Source: Solenopsis invicta (taxonomy: Eukaryota > Arthropoda > Insecta > Hymenoptera > Formicidae). From it: a stretch of 64,000 nt of DNA. Of the stretch, positions 51,001 to 63,200 are shown one piece after another. Each line of letters begins with the position of its first letter. Within the stretch, counting starts at the first letter, position 1. The stretch covers positions 4,092,001-4,156,000 of the forward strand of contig NC_052679.1 in assembly GCF_016802725.1 (NCBI RefSeq). The letters run 5' to 3'. Both the position numbers and the translations under genes were made by a program. The notes beneath the pieces are model-generated. The model had not been told where the DNA came from. It saw only the letters and a list, made by a program, of their open reading frames with translations, and did not search any database.

Positions 51001-53669
51001 CTCTCAATAGCAGAGAGATAATATGGAAAAAATTGCATTTGCGATTTCAGGCATGCCCTCATCGCCTGCTAATACACACTTTGTATTTTATGTCTATTTT
51101 ATATCAACGTTATTTTCGTGTAGCGGCATTGCAGAACTCTTTTGCCGTCTGAATAAATCGGTGATGATGTGTTTACGGGTCAACGTGCAATGTGCAAATT
51201 GTTTCGATTTATCTCGTAATAAATCTGATTGGCACTTTATTTTCATTTTTGCGGTGCATAATAGACCTCCTCCATACATCGTCGACCTGTGCGCCCCGTT
51301 TCGCCGATACGCCGCCGGTATTATTTTCAAAAGCAAAGCGCGTACCGTGCCGCGAGCCGAGAATTACTTTGATTTATCTCGCGTTTTAATAATACATTGC
51401 GAAATGTTTTTTTTTTATTTTTCGCGCACAATGCGGAGCGGGCGCAATCTATTTGCTTTTATTCCGGTCGGACAGTGTTCTGTTGTCATCAGCGTTGTAC
51501 CCGCTGACGTTTTCGCAATACCCACGATACCCACGAAAATATCCGTACAAAATGTGTGCAATCTAAAAGTTTCAGCTCGCAAATTTAACAATGAGTTCGT
51601 TAATTTTGCCGGAAAACTTTAGGAACTTCTTAACGCTTTTTCACGAAGATCGAGTAGATCATATTTTTATACATTTGCTTTTCCTTCGATGATTCGCATT
51701 CCTTTCATTTACAATTCACAAATTTGTAAACCAACACTATAGAGTTTTTAATGAGGCTATGTTTGATACGTTGGAAATATGCCATTGGCTCATTATTGAT
51801 AAATATTTGTTTAATTAACAAGCTGCTCATTGCTATAATATTTTCCACAATTCTGATTTTATTAAACACATGCAAATTGAGCGCCGCGCTGTGTTGTGAA
51901 GTAAACATCAAATAAAAATGCCAAATTTTTAAAACGTAAAAATGGACAAATGTTTAAAACACAGTCAATAAAATTTAGGTGTCTCTGCTTGAATTAAAAG
52001 TTTCCTGCATGTCTAATTTTTCATGTAATAGTTTGCAGCAGACTTTGCACTTTTATGAATATTTATAACAGTTATGAAAAACAATTCTTTTTTCCATCTT
52101 CAAAGTTGTAACAATAAACTTTCAACTTTCAATATATATATTTTTTATTATAATACGTTAGTTTGATATTTAAATAAAAACGTTTTTATACACACTTTTT
52201 ATTTGCTTTGATATTATATCCAGTATTCCAGTTAATTGATTATTATAAACTTTTCTGACTTTTTCTCGATAATTATTTCATTTCTCGCTATTGTTATTGT
52301 TTACATCATTAAATAATTAAAAATTGTTATTTATTCTAGAATGTTCTCTGTCTTTATATTCCTGGATTTTTAATCTCGTCAATTTTGATCTTTCAGGGTT
52401 AATTTTCCTTTTTAGAACACACAAAATGACGTATAATTAAACTTAAATATCGACAAGTTTTCACGTTTCGGATGTAACAAAGCTCATTTCATAATTTGCA
52501 TGTATAAAATATTATAATGCGACATTAATTTACTCATTAAAAATCTCGTTTATCTTAGTATATATCGTATTAGTACAAATGAAATAAAATCGGCGAGACG
52601 AATTTCCCGAGAAATATTTAGCTTCTATCAGCTCAAGCGCTCTAGTATAAATTGTGCTTCGCGAAACTACACGTTTTCCATTCAGCATAAACTGGTCAAT
52701 GTATATTTAGAGTTTAAATGACATCGACCTGGTTATCAGTTTTCCTCTACCCGCTTCGTATCTTCTTCTCCCTCGCAGTCAATCCCATTCGCGAAATTAT
52801 TATATCGCATCGCTTTAATTGGCCGACAAGGGAGAAAGAGAGCTCATTGCCGGATCGAATCGACGTTCCGTTTCTCGTCCCGAAAATTTCAAACAGTAAA
52901 TTGAAACTGTTTTTGCGGAATGGCGCTTAATTAAATTGTATGGCGGCCTCCGTCGGCGTATTCACGCGCGGTCGGCAGATGCATCCGGGAGCGAGCGAAT
53001 GCATGGTGCGGAGGTGAAAAGGTGGGTGGCGGAGAATGAGGGTGGGTGAGCAGACTTTTAAAAGCGCAGCACGTGTTGCGGCTGTACAGCGCACTCGTTT
53101 GTCGGGTTTCAATTATAAAAGGACGCTTCGAGCGTTGGTTAATAATGCATCAAATTTCGAAATTGACAAGACCCTCCTCGTTAAGGTGTCGCGCACTGTT
53201 TTCTGATCTGAATAGATTTTATTGACCGTGCCTTTATTCTTTCCACAAAAACTCCCCCCCCTCTCTCTCTTTTTTAGTTTTTTCTTTTATATTTTTAAAT
53301 ACATTTCAGCCGTTTCGTATTTACAGAAATAATTTGGCACAGGATTTAACTTATTAGATATACTAATTAATCTAAAAATAATTAAATATTGTGAATAAAT
53401 CTTGTGACAAATAAAATTATTTGCACTATGTTCTATCGGACCTCTCATCCTTAGATAATATTTCTGCAATGATTAAAATTTAGAATTAAATAGAGAATAT
53501 CTAAGTCGAATGTTTGACATATTTTTAATTTTGCAATAATTTTGTCATCACGTAATCCTTTTTATTTTTTTCAGGAAGATCCAGGGTTGATTCCACGGCT
53601 CTGCGAAGGAATTTTCTCAAAGATCGAGCAAGAGAACGAGCACGACAGGATCTATCGCGTGACAATTAG
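45084..53669 (+). CDS. Kinesin-3 type motor, N-terminal part (KIF16A/STARD9-KIF16B-like)
   Basis: Three 5' coding exons of a plus-end microtubule motor are visible: 45084-45130, 50083-50383 and 53575-53669, joining in phase to 147 residues plus two bases. The start ATGGCG is followed by the first motor strand IKVAVRVRP (4-12). Then come LTNLKV and GDSRERTRRYDFDYC, typical of the KIF16 group, the nucleotide-binding P-loop GQSASGKT (102-109) with YTMMGTK, and DPGLIPRLCEGIFSKI. The usual P-loop is GQTGSGKT, so Ser-Ala replace Thr-Gly; the essential Gly-Lys-Thr remain. The next exon should encode the conserved EIYNE block, but I find none before 64,000, so the gene is cut by the window edge. Known relatives carry endosomes (KIF16B, fly Klp98A) or act at centrosomes (STARD9); which of these applies is not decidable from the motor fragment alone. 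Confidence 0.9.
47329..47472. mobile_element. Foldback element in kinesin intron 1
   Basis: The outer arms AAAATGGATCTTAT and ATAAGATCCATTTT are perfect 14-bp inverted repeats. The inner arms, TTTCTCTTGCATTGAAGTAC and its near-inverse at 47,415-47,435, extend the hairpin. There is no coding capacity and no convincing target duplication. It could be a MITE relic or a simple palindrome. Confidence 0.55.
47991..48082. repeat. Weak inverted repeat (possible MITE relic)
   Basis: GGAAAGAACAATTTTT at the left faces AAAATCGTTCTTTCC at the right with one or two mismatches, about 92 bp end to end. A second weaker pair (GTAATTATTTTAA and AATTAC) lies inside. Confidence 0.4.
50384..53574 (+). other. Intron 2 of the kinesin gene
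   Basis: A 3.2 kb AT-rich intron. It contains one 199-codon open frame at 51,023-51,622 of unknown meaning, and a GC-richer patch around 52,930-53,110. No kinesin exon is visible within it. Confidence 0.7.
51023..51622 (+). other. Unexplained 199-codon open frame inside kinesin intron 2
   Basis: An ATG-initiated frame of 199 codons lies in otherwise stop-rich AT-rich intron DNA. The conceptual product has hydrophobic stretches and a repeated NxFDLSR motif (NCFDLSR and NYFDLSR), reflecting a repeated TTTGATTTATCTCG at DNA level. I recognise no family. It could be a chance frame, an intronic gene or a decayed element; chance is most likely. Confidence 0.15.
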
Positions 53670-54750
53670 GTAAACGCATATTATCCGATAAAAACGTTTT
53701 AAATTGTTTCGAAAATAAATACGTGTACAAAGTTTTTTTAAATCCACGACTCTGAAAGTAGATTGTCCCGTTTTTCTCTCTTATACCGTTCACACGTACA
53801 CAAAAAAAGTAACTGCATGACGATTTAATTTAAATGCTCGCAGATTGTTGTACACCCGGTGCTATTTAAATGTCTCCGAAAATAAAATAATACATCCTCA
53901 ATTAATTTAATAATCATTAAACAATAAATTAGCATAACATTGGATAATATCATATTTCTTCATTATTATCAAGAGAGTAATAATTCTCGATATCCTGATA
54001 CACAGCGGCTAACGCGATAAGAACGTCGACGAAAATTGCGACCTCGTCTTGATACTATCGACAGGAAACTTTCCGATCGCTACTTAAGATGCTCAAAGTA
54101 CTCCGATACTTTGTACTAAGTACTCCGGAAGATACTTGCAAATCGCGTTGCACGTGCCTTTGCTTTCACCACCGGAATTTTGCCGCATTTTACCACGGTC
54201 TCGATAAAATCTGCTTGAATTTTTTGATTTTTTTCTACCGCGGTCGGTTACGACGCTTCCAGATTTTTCAAATATATTAATATTTACTTTTCCACTCTAT
54301 TCCTTTATATTTTTCGCTTTGGCAAACCTCAACGTAAAATTACACATTACATCATGTATCATATTTTTTGTACAAAGAATTCAACAAAACGCTTCAACAT
54401 TATCGGCTTGCGATGGAACAACAAAAATTTAGAAGAAATTTGTATCTTGTATTAATATTGCAAAGAACGTATGTAAAATCGATTCGTGTGGATTATTCTC
54501 TTTGACTGAATACACAATTAATTGCGGTACGATGTCGATGACTAACATTGATATTAAATATAATATTGTTGCTGTTTGGAACATTTTGCAAAATAATGTT
54601 TCAATTTAATCACGTTGCAAGTCGAACACAGATAGCCTTCGGAACGCCGATAACCTGTCCGCCTTGATAACTGTGGGAAAATCGACACCCTCACGTGGTG
54701 CCCTTTGCCCGCCAACACCACGCGAATACACATACGCGAAATGTGGATAC

Positions 54751-55177
54751 AGGATGATCGAAAAGTCACGAAACCGAAATATACATCGCAGTTATTTACA
54801 AAAAGTGCGTAAAAAAACGATTATTAACCGTTACTATGAGTGCGTCGTCGCAGAGTAAATCAAATGTAATTTCGTTATTTCGCTTTTTACTACTACGTTG
54901 TCAAAATAAAAAAAAGTTATAGATATAGTTGACCTGCGTACGAAGCTACATATAAATAATTTTTTTTTGTTATAGAATATATAAAGAACTATTCACGCGC
55001 GTCTCATAAAACACTAGTGAGATTAAAATATGTTGCTATATTCAACAAACGCAACAACTATGACAATGGAATATTTGATATGATGGAATATTTGCGTGAT
55101 ATGACATGTGCAATATTAAAGTAATGCTGAAATCACCGTAATACGACTGCGGACTGCACACAACTTTTCGATCATCC
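54751..55177. mobile_element. Inverted-repeat element, possibly mariner-derived
   Basis: AGGATGATCGAAAAGT at the left end matches the exact inverse ACTTTTCGATCATCC at the right end, 15 bp perfect, about 430 bp apart. The left end is preceded by TAC (TACAGG); the corresponding right flank has decayed to CCGCG. No transposase frame is present. A non-autonomous, decayed mariner-type element is the likeliest reading. Confidence 0.6.
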
Positions 55178-56085
55178 CGCGCGTCGACTATCGCAAGCAC
55201 GGTGCCGGCAAAAACATTGATGCCTTTCGGTCAAGGCCCGTCAATCGGTGCGCTTTTATCTATTGCCATCGATAGCTTCAAGTTCGTTCCTTTCGTGTCG
55301 GTGATTACGGCATCGTTCCGCGCCTAATCACCATCGTGAATTGCAAAGCTCCAGCTCCGTATTACGATACGCGCCAGCACCGGTGAGGGCCCTCCCACAA
55401 GTGTAACAATGACAAATTGATACTGCAACGAAACGCTGTGCACAGATCGCAAAAGTCGTTTCGTCGATCTATCGCCGTCGGCATGCGGATTTACTATTTA
55501 TTCCATTTTAATTGCTTTCGCATCGTTGCCCCGTGTATCGAAATAGTCCGCACTTGCGGAAACAAATCGCTCGCGATAATTGCCAATCGACACAAAAAAA
55601 ATCCGCCGAGATGCACCGCGCGGAATTCGTGACGCGAATAAATGGATAGTCTGACTTCGCGTATTTTTGGCAGTCGTTAAACGTGACGCTGCTGGATGAA
55701 ATCGTGAATTAGTTCGGGAAAAGCTGTAACTGCGTTGGCATAAATTCAATTCTGCAATCATTGATCGCGTTGTAAGCGCATTGAAAAGACAAACTTTGCG
55801 ACAAGTTGTAGCACGAAGCTTTCGAGTTTTCCGGCTGCTCGTTGAAATGAATGAGTTGAACGCTGCGGAATTAGCAAATAGTTTAAAATCCAAGTCTCAA
55901 TATATTTTGGATTCAAACGTTATAAAATTTGAGAATTGGAGAGATCTAAAATTTATTATATTAAAAAAAAATCTATCCTTAAATCCTTACGTGTGATTAA
56001 AATGTAAAGATAAATATTCGAAAATGGGGATGCGTACGTTTTTAGCCAAATCTGTAAATAATTTGTGAATAATTAATCGTAATGT

Positions 56086-56236
56086 TACTTTCTAAATTCT
56101 TTGAAGTGGAATCCCACTCTAAAAGTCCACTCTGAAAATCCTGCCAGTCTTGATAAAGAGTGGCAGTATTTTCACACTTTTAGAGTGGGATTCCACTCTT
56201 TTAAATGAAATTCTACTCTAAAGAATTTAGAGAGTA
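56086..56236. mobile_element. Foldback element with 21-bp perfect inner arms
   Basis: The outer arms TACTTTCTAAATTCTTT and AAAGAATTTAGAGAGTA are near-perfect inverted repeats. Inner arms at 56,106-56,126 and 56,176-56,196 (starting GTGGAATCCCACTC) are perfect over 21 bp. The central part also pairs (CTGCCA...TGGCAG). The 151 bp unit would fold almost end to end, as foldback MITEs do. Confidence 0.7.
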
Positions 56237-57170
56237 CAGTAAGTCATTTTTTACACGATGACTCAAGAGAATTTACAAAGGAAAATACTATGAGTTAAGT
56301 AAAGAGTTACGGTGGGTGGTGGAAGGGAGAGGCGATAGACGTAGAGTCGAGCTTGCGAGTCGCGAGGCTTGCAAGCGCGGTCTGTTGGCCTGAATGTGTC
56401 TTATAAGCTCAGTGCCCCGTGACTCGCAATCCCAGACGGACGCAATCTCGCTGCAGCCCGGTAAGAATGCACCTCGAACGCCGAATGCACTGCCTAATCT
56501 CCCACGTTTCTTATGTTTCACGCATTTCAATCAAAAAATACGGCAAACTTAGCTTCTGGGATCCACGACTTTCCGACGCATTCCTAACACATTAGATGCT
56601 TGGATTCTGTGACTCGAATCGCCGAAAAATCTCTGAATATAAAACTGTCAAATCTCAAGTTGGATCTGTAGAGGTTTTACTTTCAAATTCTAAATTTCTA
56701 AAATTTTTAGATTTATATTCCAAAACTGTATAGAGTAATGTATTTTGAAATTCTCACAAATTTTCTAGAATCCTCAAATTTTTACATTTTAAAAACTAGA
56801 ATCAAAAATTTTGTATTTTAAAGAAATTGATTTTAGATTTTTAAGTATTTTAGTCACTGAATTTCAGTAGCACTAACTTCTTTAATCTTTTCCAATCGCG
56901 TTTATATAGCTTCTTTTTTACTTTCACGCAACTCGCGGAATGAAGCAGTAGTAGCCCGCAAGGCATAATTACGATTGCATGTCACATCGATATCTTTCTT
57001 TTAATATGTCAACAAAATTGTTCTTTCGTCACTTTCGCATTTCCTAAAGTAGAAAGTTTTGTTTTGCTCATACTACATCAAATGCAATATAAGCATTTTG
57101 CGTGTAGTAATATTCGTAATAAATTTATGATTTAATATCAATTATCAAATATTTGTAAAAATAAATAATA

Positions 57171-57295
57171 CACAGTAAAGAATAAAATGTTACAGAAAAC
57201 CCACTTTAAATTTTATGTTAAAATAGCTCAAAAGTTAAGTTAAAAATAACTTAAAATAAGAGTGAACTTTCTGTGACATTTTATTTTTTATTGTG
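57171..57295. mobile_element. TA-flanked foldback MITE candidate
   Basis: The left end CACAGTAAAGAATAAAATGT is matched by the inverse of ACATTTTATTTTTTATTGTG at the right, with arms of about 35 bp and a few mismatches. TA flanks both ends. The 125 bp unit is almost entirely palindromic and non-coding. Confidence 0.65.
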
Positions 57296-60200
57296 TAGAA
57301 CATTGTGGGATCGCGATACTTTTTAAAATCATGAAAAAAATAATTTGTTTCATCCGCCATTATTATGCGCGTATAATTTCACAAATAAATTTGTACGGAT
57401 TCTCTCTCGTTCACGTTCAATTAATATCATCTCTCTTTTGCCCGACAATTAAGCGAAGCATTTTATTGTGCGTATTAACGACCGGTTAACGGAATAAAGT
57501 GTAAATAATAAATCGGTAACAGAATACACAACCGGAAAGAAATATTTAAAAGTATTTCTCATATTCCTGTTTTAATCTTCTCTCTCGATAAAATATGTAT
57601 ATCTAATAAATTAGATAATTTATGCACGTATAATAAGAGATAAATAATATAAATGCGTAAGGTAGTAGTAGATTCTGCATAAGCAGCGGACAATAATAAA
57701 CCACGATAGGGAAAAATTCGTAGCGATTATCTGTTGAAAGAAAGAGAGCAATAATTTCGGCGTCGACACACAGATTGATACCAGTTCAGTGCGAAAAAGC
57801 GAAATTTAGTCACACCACTGTTTTGAGGCCGATTCCATCGGCCCATCAGCGGCCGGACGTAAAATCGTTAAGTGGGTCGAGCAAGAAAGTTCGTCCGGGG
57901 CATTTCTACTTGCCGCCGTCGACTGTTTAGGGGTAAATTAAATTCAGCGGGGCGGGAGATAGACATGTTGCAAAAACTTTGGCGCTCTCGTTTCCTATTG
58001 AGCGAAACGCTTTTTACTAGGCAATCATCGGAGAACGTTGTTCTCTTGAAATACAAAGAAAATATTTACAAATAAAGCAAACGTTTTCAAATATTTCTAA
58101 TGCGTATCATCGTCACATAAATAAAAGCCATCTACCACGTTGCGTGTGCTAGACAAGTAAGAATAGCGCGTGCTAGATTAAACGCGAAACTTACCCGAAA
58201 CTTTTGCATGTAAATTTTGCAGACGTTTATTCGATGAGAAATGTTGGCGTAAAAATATTCCTCGTGGATGTAACCGTATTGTTTCTTGCTGAACGTTATA
58301 TCGCGACGATCAAAATTGCTGGCCCCGATATTTCATCGGAATTAATCGTTGCGATAATGGACTGTTTCGACACGCGTCGTGTGTAAAATGCGCGGCGCCT
58401 CGTAATTGCGATCGATATATCGGCGGTGCTTGTGAAAAATCGGGGACGCGGCGAGCTTCCGACTTGAAAAAGAGCCGGAAGTCATCATGAAATATCGCGT
58501 CGCGGATTAAATGCGTGTTAACAGCGGCACGGCGCTGCTCGGCAATCGATTCCGGCGCGGATTCATCATTGAAACGCGCATCTATAATCGATGGACGCAT
58601 TAACCCACTCGAGTCAGCTGCCCAATGTACCCGTCAAGCGTGATTGATCGGATATAAAGCTTCATCCGTAATCATCAAACAATACAGCCAAGTGAAACGC
58701 ATCGCGAGTGTAACTGACGGATGAGAAATAATGTTGTAGCGATCTGCGCACGGATGTTAATGTTTTTTACATTAGAATTAAAGATAAGATCCGCAAGTTA
58801 AATCATCGATATTATATAGTTGATGCAATTAATAAGAAAATATAAAGATATATAGCCAGAACGTTTATTATTCTAGTGTCTATTAATTATAGAAATATAA
58901 TGAAAGTATAGTAATACATTAGTTATATATTTTCTGCGCAACAGTCGTCTTTTCCCAAGAATAAACACATGTTGAATTCAATTTTTCATGTTTACGTTAA
59001 AGTTTGGAAAGACTTTTTTGTCAAGCCATTTTGGAGCGAGTAAAAATATAGCTACGAGAAAGAATTTTGCGATGTTATTTTGCCCCCATTGGCGAAAGGA
59101 TACGGTTCGGCTTTGCAGCAGCCTGTATCGTCGGATATTAGCGGCGATGGCACGGTATCACGGTGGTATGATCTCGTGAATCCGAACGATAAAACGCGAT
59201 GGCGTTTTGCACACAGGCACATTCGCGCGATCGGCCGTATATACACGCGAAACAGACACCAAAACCATGGTCTGACGAGGCGCAGAAAGTGTTGCACGCA
59301 ACGCGTATAAATAAGCAGCTGTCCCGATATCCATATCTGTATGCGCAAATTTTTCGAGAGCGGAATGCTCGAATATATTTCGCAGTCTCCATACGTGTTC
59401 GTCAAAATTATTAAATGCAAAAAATAAATTCGGAGATCAACGATAGTGATCTCTAAGTTGTTTAAAATATATTTGGAAGATTTTACGTACATATATAGCA
59501 CTGAATTTGATTCTATGTTATTTATGTCAAAATTTGAATATATTTTCGAAAGTAGATAGAGAATTTTGAGACACTAAAAGAGTTCTTGAATTCACTTCCA
59601 ATCATTTTTTAATATCGACATTACAAAAATTATTAAGTTCTAATATTTACAAATCTTTAAATCATGTGTTTGTCGTGCGCAAAATTCTGAAATTTTCACG
59701 TTATCGCATCTGATAGAATGCTGAAATAATTTCCCTTTTAGATGCTAAATCTGCGGTTATTCGGATATGCTTGCTTTGATTTTGATTTGGGAGATTGCAA
59801 ACTGCATCACATTTCACAGAAGTACAGCTAACATGTACACATATGTACATACATATCCATATATATACATATATCGTTGATTAATTGATGATCTATTTGC
59901 AGAATATATTGTCTCAATTGATCCAAAAATCATAAATTTTCATAATTTGTATTTATAAGGTTATAAAATATCATGAATTTCGAATATTTTTATTTTTGAC
60001 GTTTTCAGCACATAAAATCATCAAATTTAAAAAGAATTATAATAACGTTGAATCTTTGCGACCTCGTATGACAGGATCAACCGATATAACTCGCGGAAAT
60101 GACGAGCGCGACGTGCTGTGAAATGACACGATGTTGAATATCGGTGTCCTGAAGATAAGTTGCAGGACCTTCCGTTGATACGCGAGACCAAATTTCACGG

Positions 60201-63200
60201 TTCCCAACACGCGGACTTGTGCTGTCTATGTCAAAATTGAAGGCGATGCGCTTGATCGCAAATACTGTCGATAAACATTTGATCGCGCAAACTACTATGC
60301 GCTGAGTCGATCACAGAATCATCTCTATCGAATATCTAATAAAAGAAAATGAAAATATGATGAATAGATTGACGAAATAAAAGTAAATTTAAAAAATAAA
60401 AGAAAGACAAAAGGTATAAAAAAAAGTTCAACGAAAAAAGGGAAAATTGCGATAGTATTTGGAATTAATTAACATTATTTTTTTTATCCAATGATATACG
60501 TGTTTTAAAATCAAAGAAGGTTTAAAAACAGATAAAATTGATTGTTATAATTAAATTATTCACAAAAAAACCAATGTTATATTTACATAAAAGACAAACA
60601 ATAATGCTTGAATAAAAATGTAAAAAAGGTTATTGATGCTGTGAGATGCTGCACATGTTACGTGAGAGAGAAACTTGTGAATATAATTTTATTAACATCA
60701 TTATGAATTGAGCAGTTTTCCGCTATTTCGTAGAAGGGATAAAGAGGATTGAAGATGATAAAGAGAAAGAAAGCAGAATTAAAATTAAAGCCATGTAAAA
60801 GCTCAAAGTGGAAAATAACGAAAATGGCAACTAATAGAATTAGCGACCGAAGCATTTCCTCGCTGGGATAAGAGTCGAAGGGGTTATAAAAGGGTAGAAG
60901 TCAGGCTGGGGAAAAAAAGTGAAGAAGGCTCGAATGAATTTTATTTGCCGTGAGCGTCATTATGGCAACCAATAATTTCCGCGAGATGATCAAGAAATTT
61001 CTAAATATAGAAGTTGTTCTTAATTGTCGATAGAAGTTTTCATCTTTTTTTTCTGAAAAAATCAAAATTGTCATAAACATTAATAAATTATGATTTTTGA
61101 TACTTAAAAAATAAAACAACTAAATCATTTTTTGTGATCTCTGTGCAAGAGAAAAGAAAAAGATATATTAAAAATCCTTCTTCCTTTTGAGTTATAAAAT
61201 AGAATCTTGCATTGATCGTACTAACATTTTCCATAAAATTGGTTTTTCTATTTTATTTTCTATAAAAGCAGCTCAATATAAAACTGTAAGATCGCACGGA
61301 TCGACCTTGCTAGATGCAAAACGAATGTATGCATTTATCAGTAGTAGCTACAATTTATGCCCGCTTGCTCGAGAAACTAATTAACTACTTTTCGCGAGGA
61401 GAAGTCTTTTCCAAGCGGCGATCAAACCGTTTTATCTACGGGCACGCTTTATCACATACATGAATACACAGACAAACGTAATAACGGATATGCGGGCAAC
61501 GGAGCAAATGTATCGAAGTGTATTTCGCAAAAGGGGTAGGAGTTCGATACACATGTTTTGTTGCGCAATTAATTATATCTATTAGCGAATCGTGCCCGCG
61601 TCAATAAACGCCGACCAAGCGCAGGTATAATTAAATTCACGAGCCAACGACAATACTACCCACGCATGCCTAAACGTCGATACGTTATAACGTACTAATG
61701 TTCGGAAATTGTCGCGTGGCCTGTCATCGGTTTCGGGATCCCACGTGTTTTGCCAGTATAGGAAATTTGTCTCACGACAGAAGCTCGTACTCTCTCCCAT
61801 CTATTTTGTTAAATAAACTTTTGTTCGATAAAAATTTATCGCCAAGTTATTTTTTTTATTTTATTTATCTTCTCGTCTTCTATTTTTGAATTTGACACAC
61901 GTACATAACATGTTTCTTTTCCACATCTAGAATAAACGTTATGAAACACGAGAATCGATTGTAATTTGATTAGTGATAAAGAAAACGTTGTTTGTAGGCA
62001 AATTTGTAGGCAAGGCAAACGTTAAAGACGCGAATTAAATCAGTAAATTTACTTATTTTTAGAGGAATTGTTTGAAACGATAGTAATTTTGAATCGATCC
62101 GACAATTTCATGTCAAATTGAATCCAACTGAAAATTAACAGTAATGCAAACATCTATTCATCATGCATTTGCAATGTCTAGCAATATACAAAATACATCA
62201 CGAAATTTCAGTTTCTAACTTTAGATGAGTTTTTTTTTTTTAGTAATGTATATCAATCTGGGTAACGAAGCGAAATATCCAGAAAAAATTAATTAACAAG
62301 ACATATCTTTCTTTGCGTATTACATCATGCGTATTATACCACGCGGACAGATATGAACATTATATTTTCCGTGTTCTATGTTCCTAATAATGCTTGTCCA
62401 GCTACAAGCTCGTGTTGGAAATGTGTACTGTTTAAAAAATAATAATGTTCGTTGCACATGACTGATGTAAAATACGAGTTGAATAGAACGTTACGTCCTT
62501 TGAGACTACAAGTGACATTTCACATCGCGAAACTTGAGTGTATTTTACTTTTAATTATGAACATGAGGAGAGACTATTTAAAAATTTTCTACCGCTAACT
62601 TTTAATTAATGTGAGTATTGCATGTGTTACATAATATTTTACACCGTATCAGTTTTCTCGCTATTAGAAGAAATGTCTCATTGTCAGTTAAATGCATTGT
62701 ATAAAAAAAGAAACTGTTTCAGATTTCCTTTTATCTCATTATAAATAAGATTTTATATTTAGAAATCATCATTAATCACATTTAAATATTAAAAATTAAC
62801 AAAGTTATAAAGAAGATAAATTCAGGAAAAAAGTCATTACATATACGCGCACACATTCCCTTGAATTATTATACCGCGATGAATAATCACAAAAGACTAA
62901 TTTATGCAACAAAGGAAAAATTTTTCCAGATGACGCATCTATCAAAAAAATCAACACAGTGTTTTCATCCGAACGTAGAGACCGTAAAACTTTTTGAAAA
63001 TTTGCTACATAGTTTTTTGTATGCGCACGTGTGTGTGTGTACGTATGTACGTGTCTGTCCGTTCCTCGGGTGGCGCGATGCATGCGCTAAATGATGGCCC
63101 TCGGCAAATAGAGACGGCCGAATGCCGATCGAATTGAATTTGCGATTCAGTCGCGATCGCGTAATGACCAGGGCGGTAATCGAAAACGCGCTCGGGGTCG

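Noticed and set aside
58000..58075. A possible kinesin exon 4 around GAAATACAAAGAAAAT
   Set aside because: The frame gives KYKENIYK then a stop, lacks a suitable acceptor and does not match the conserved EIYNE block.
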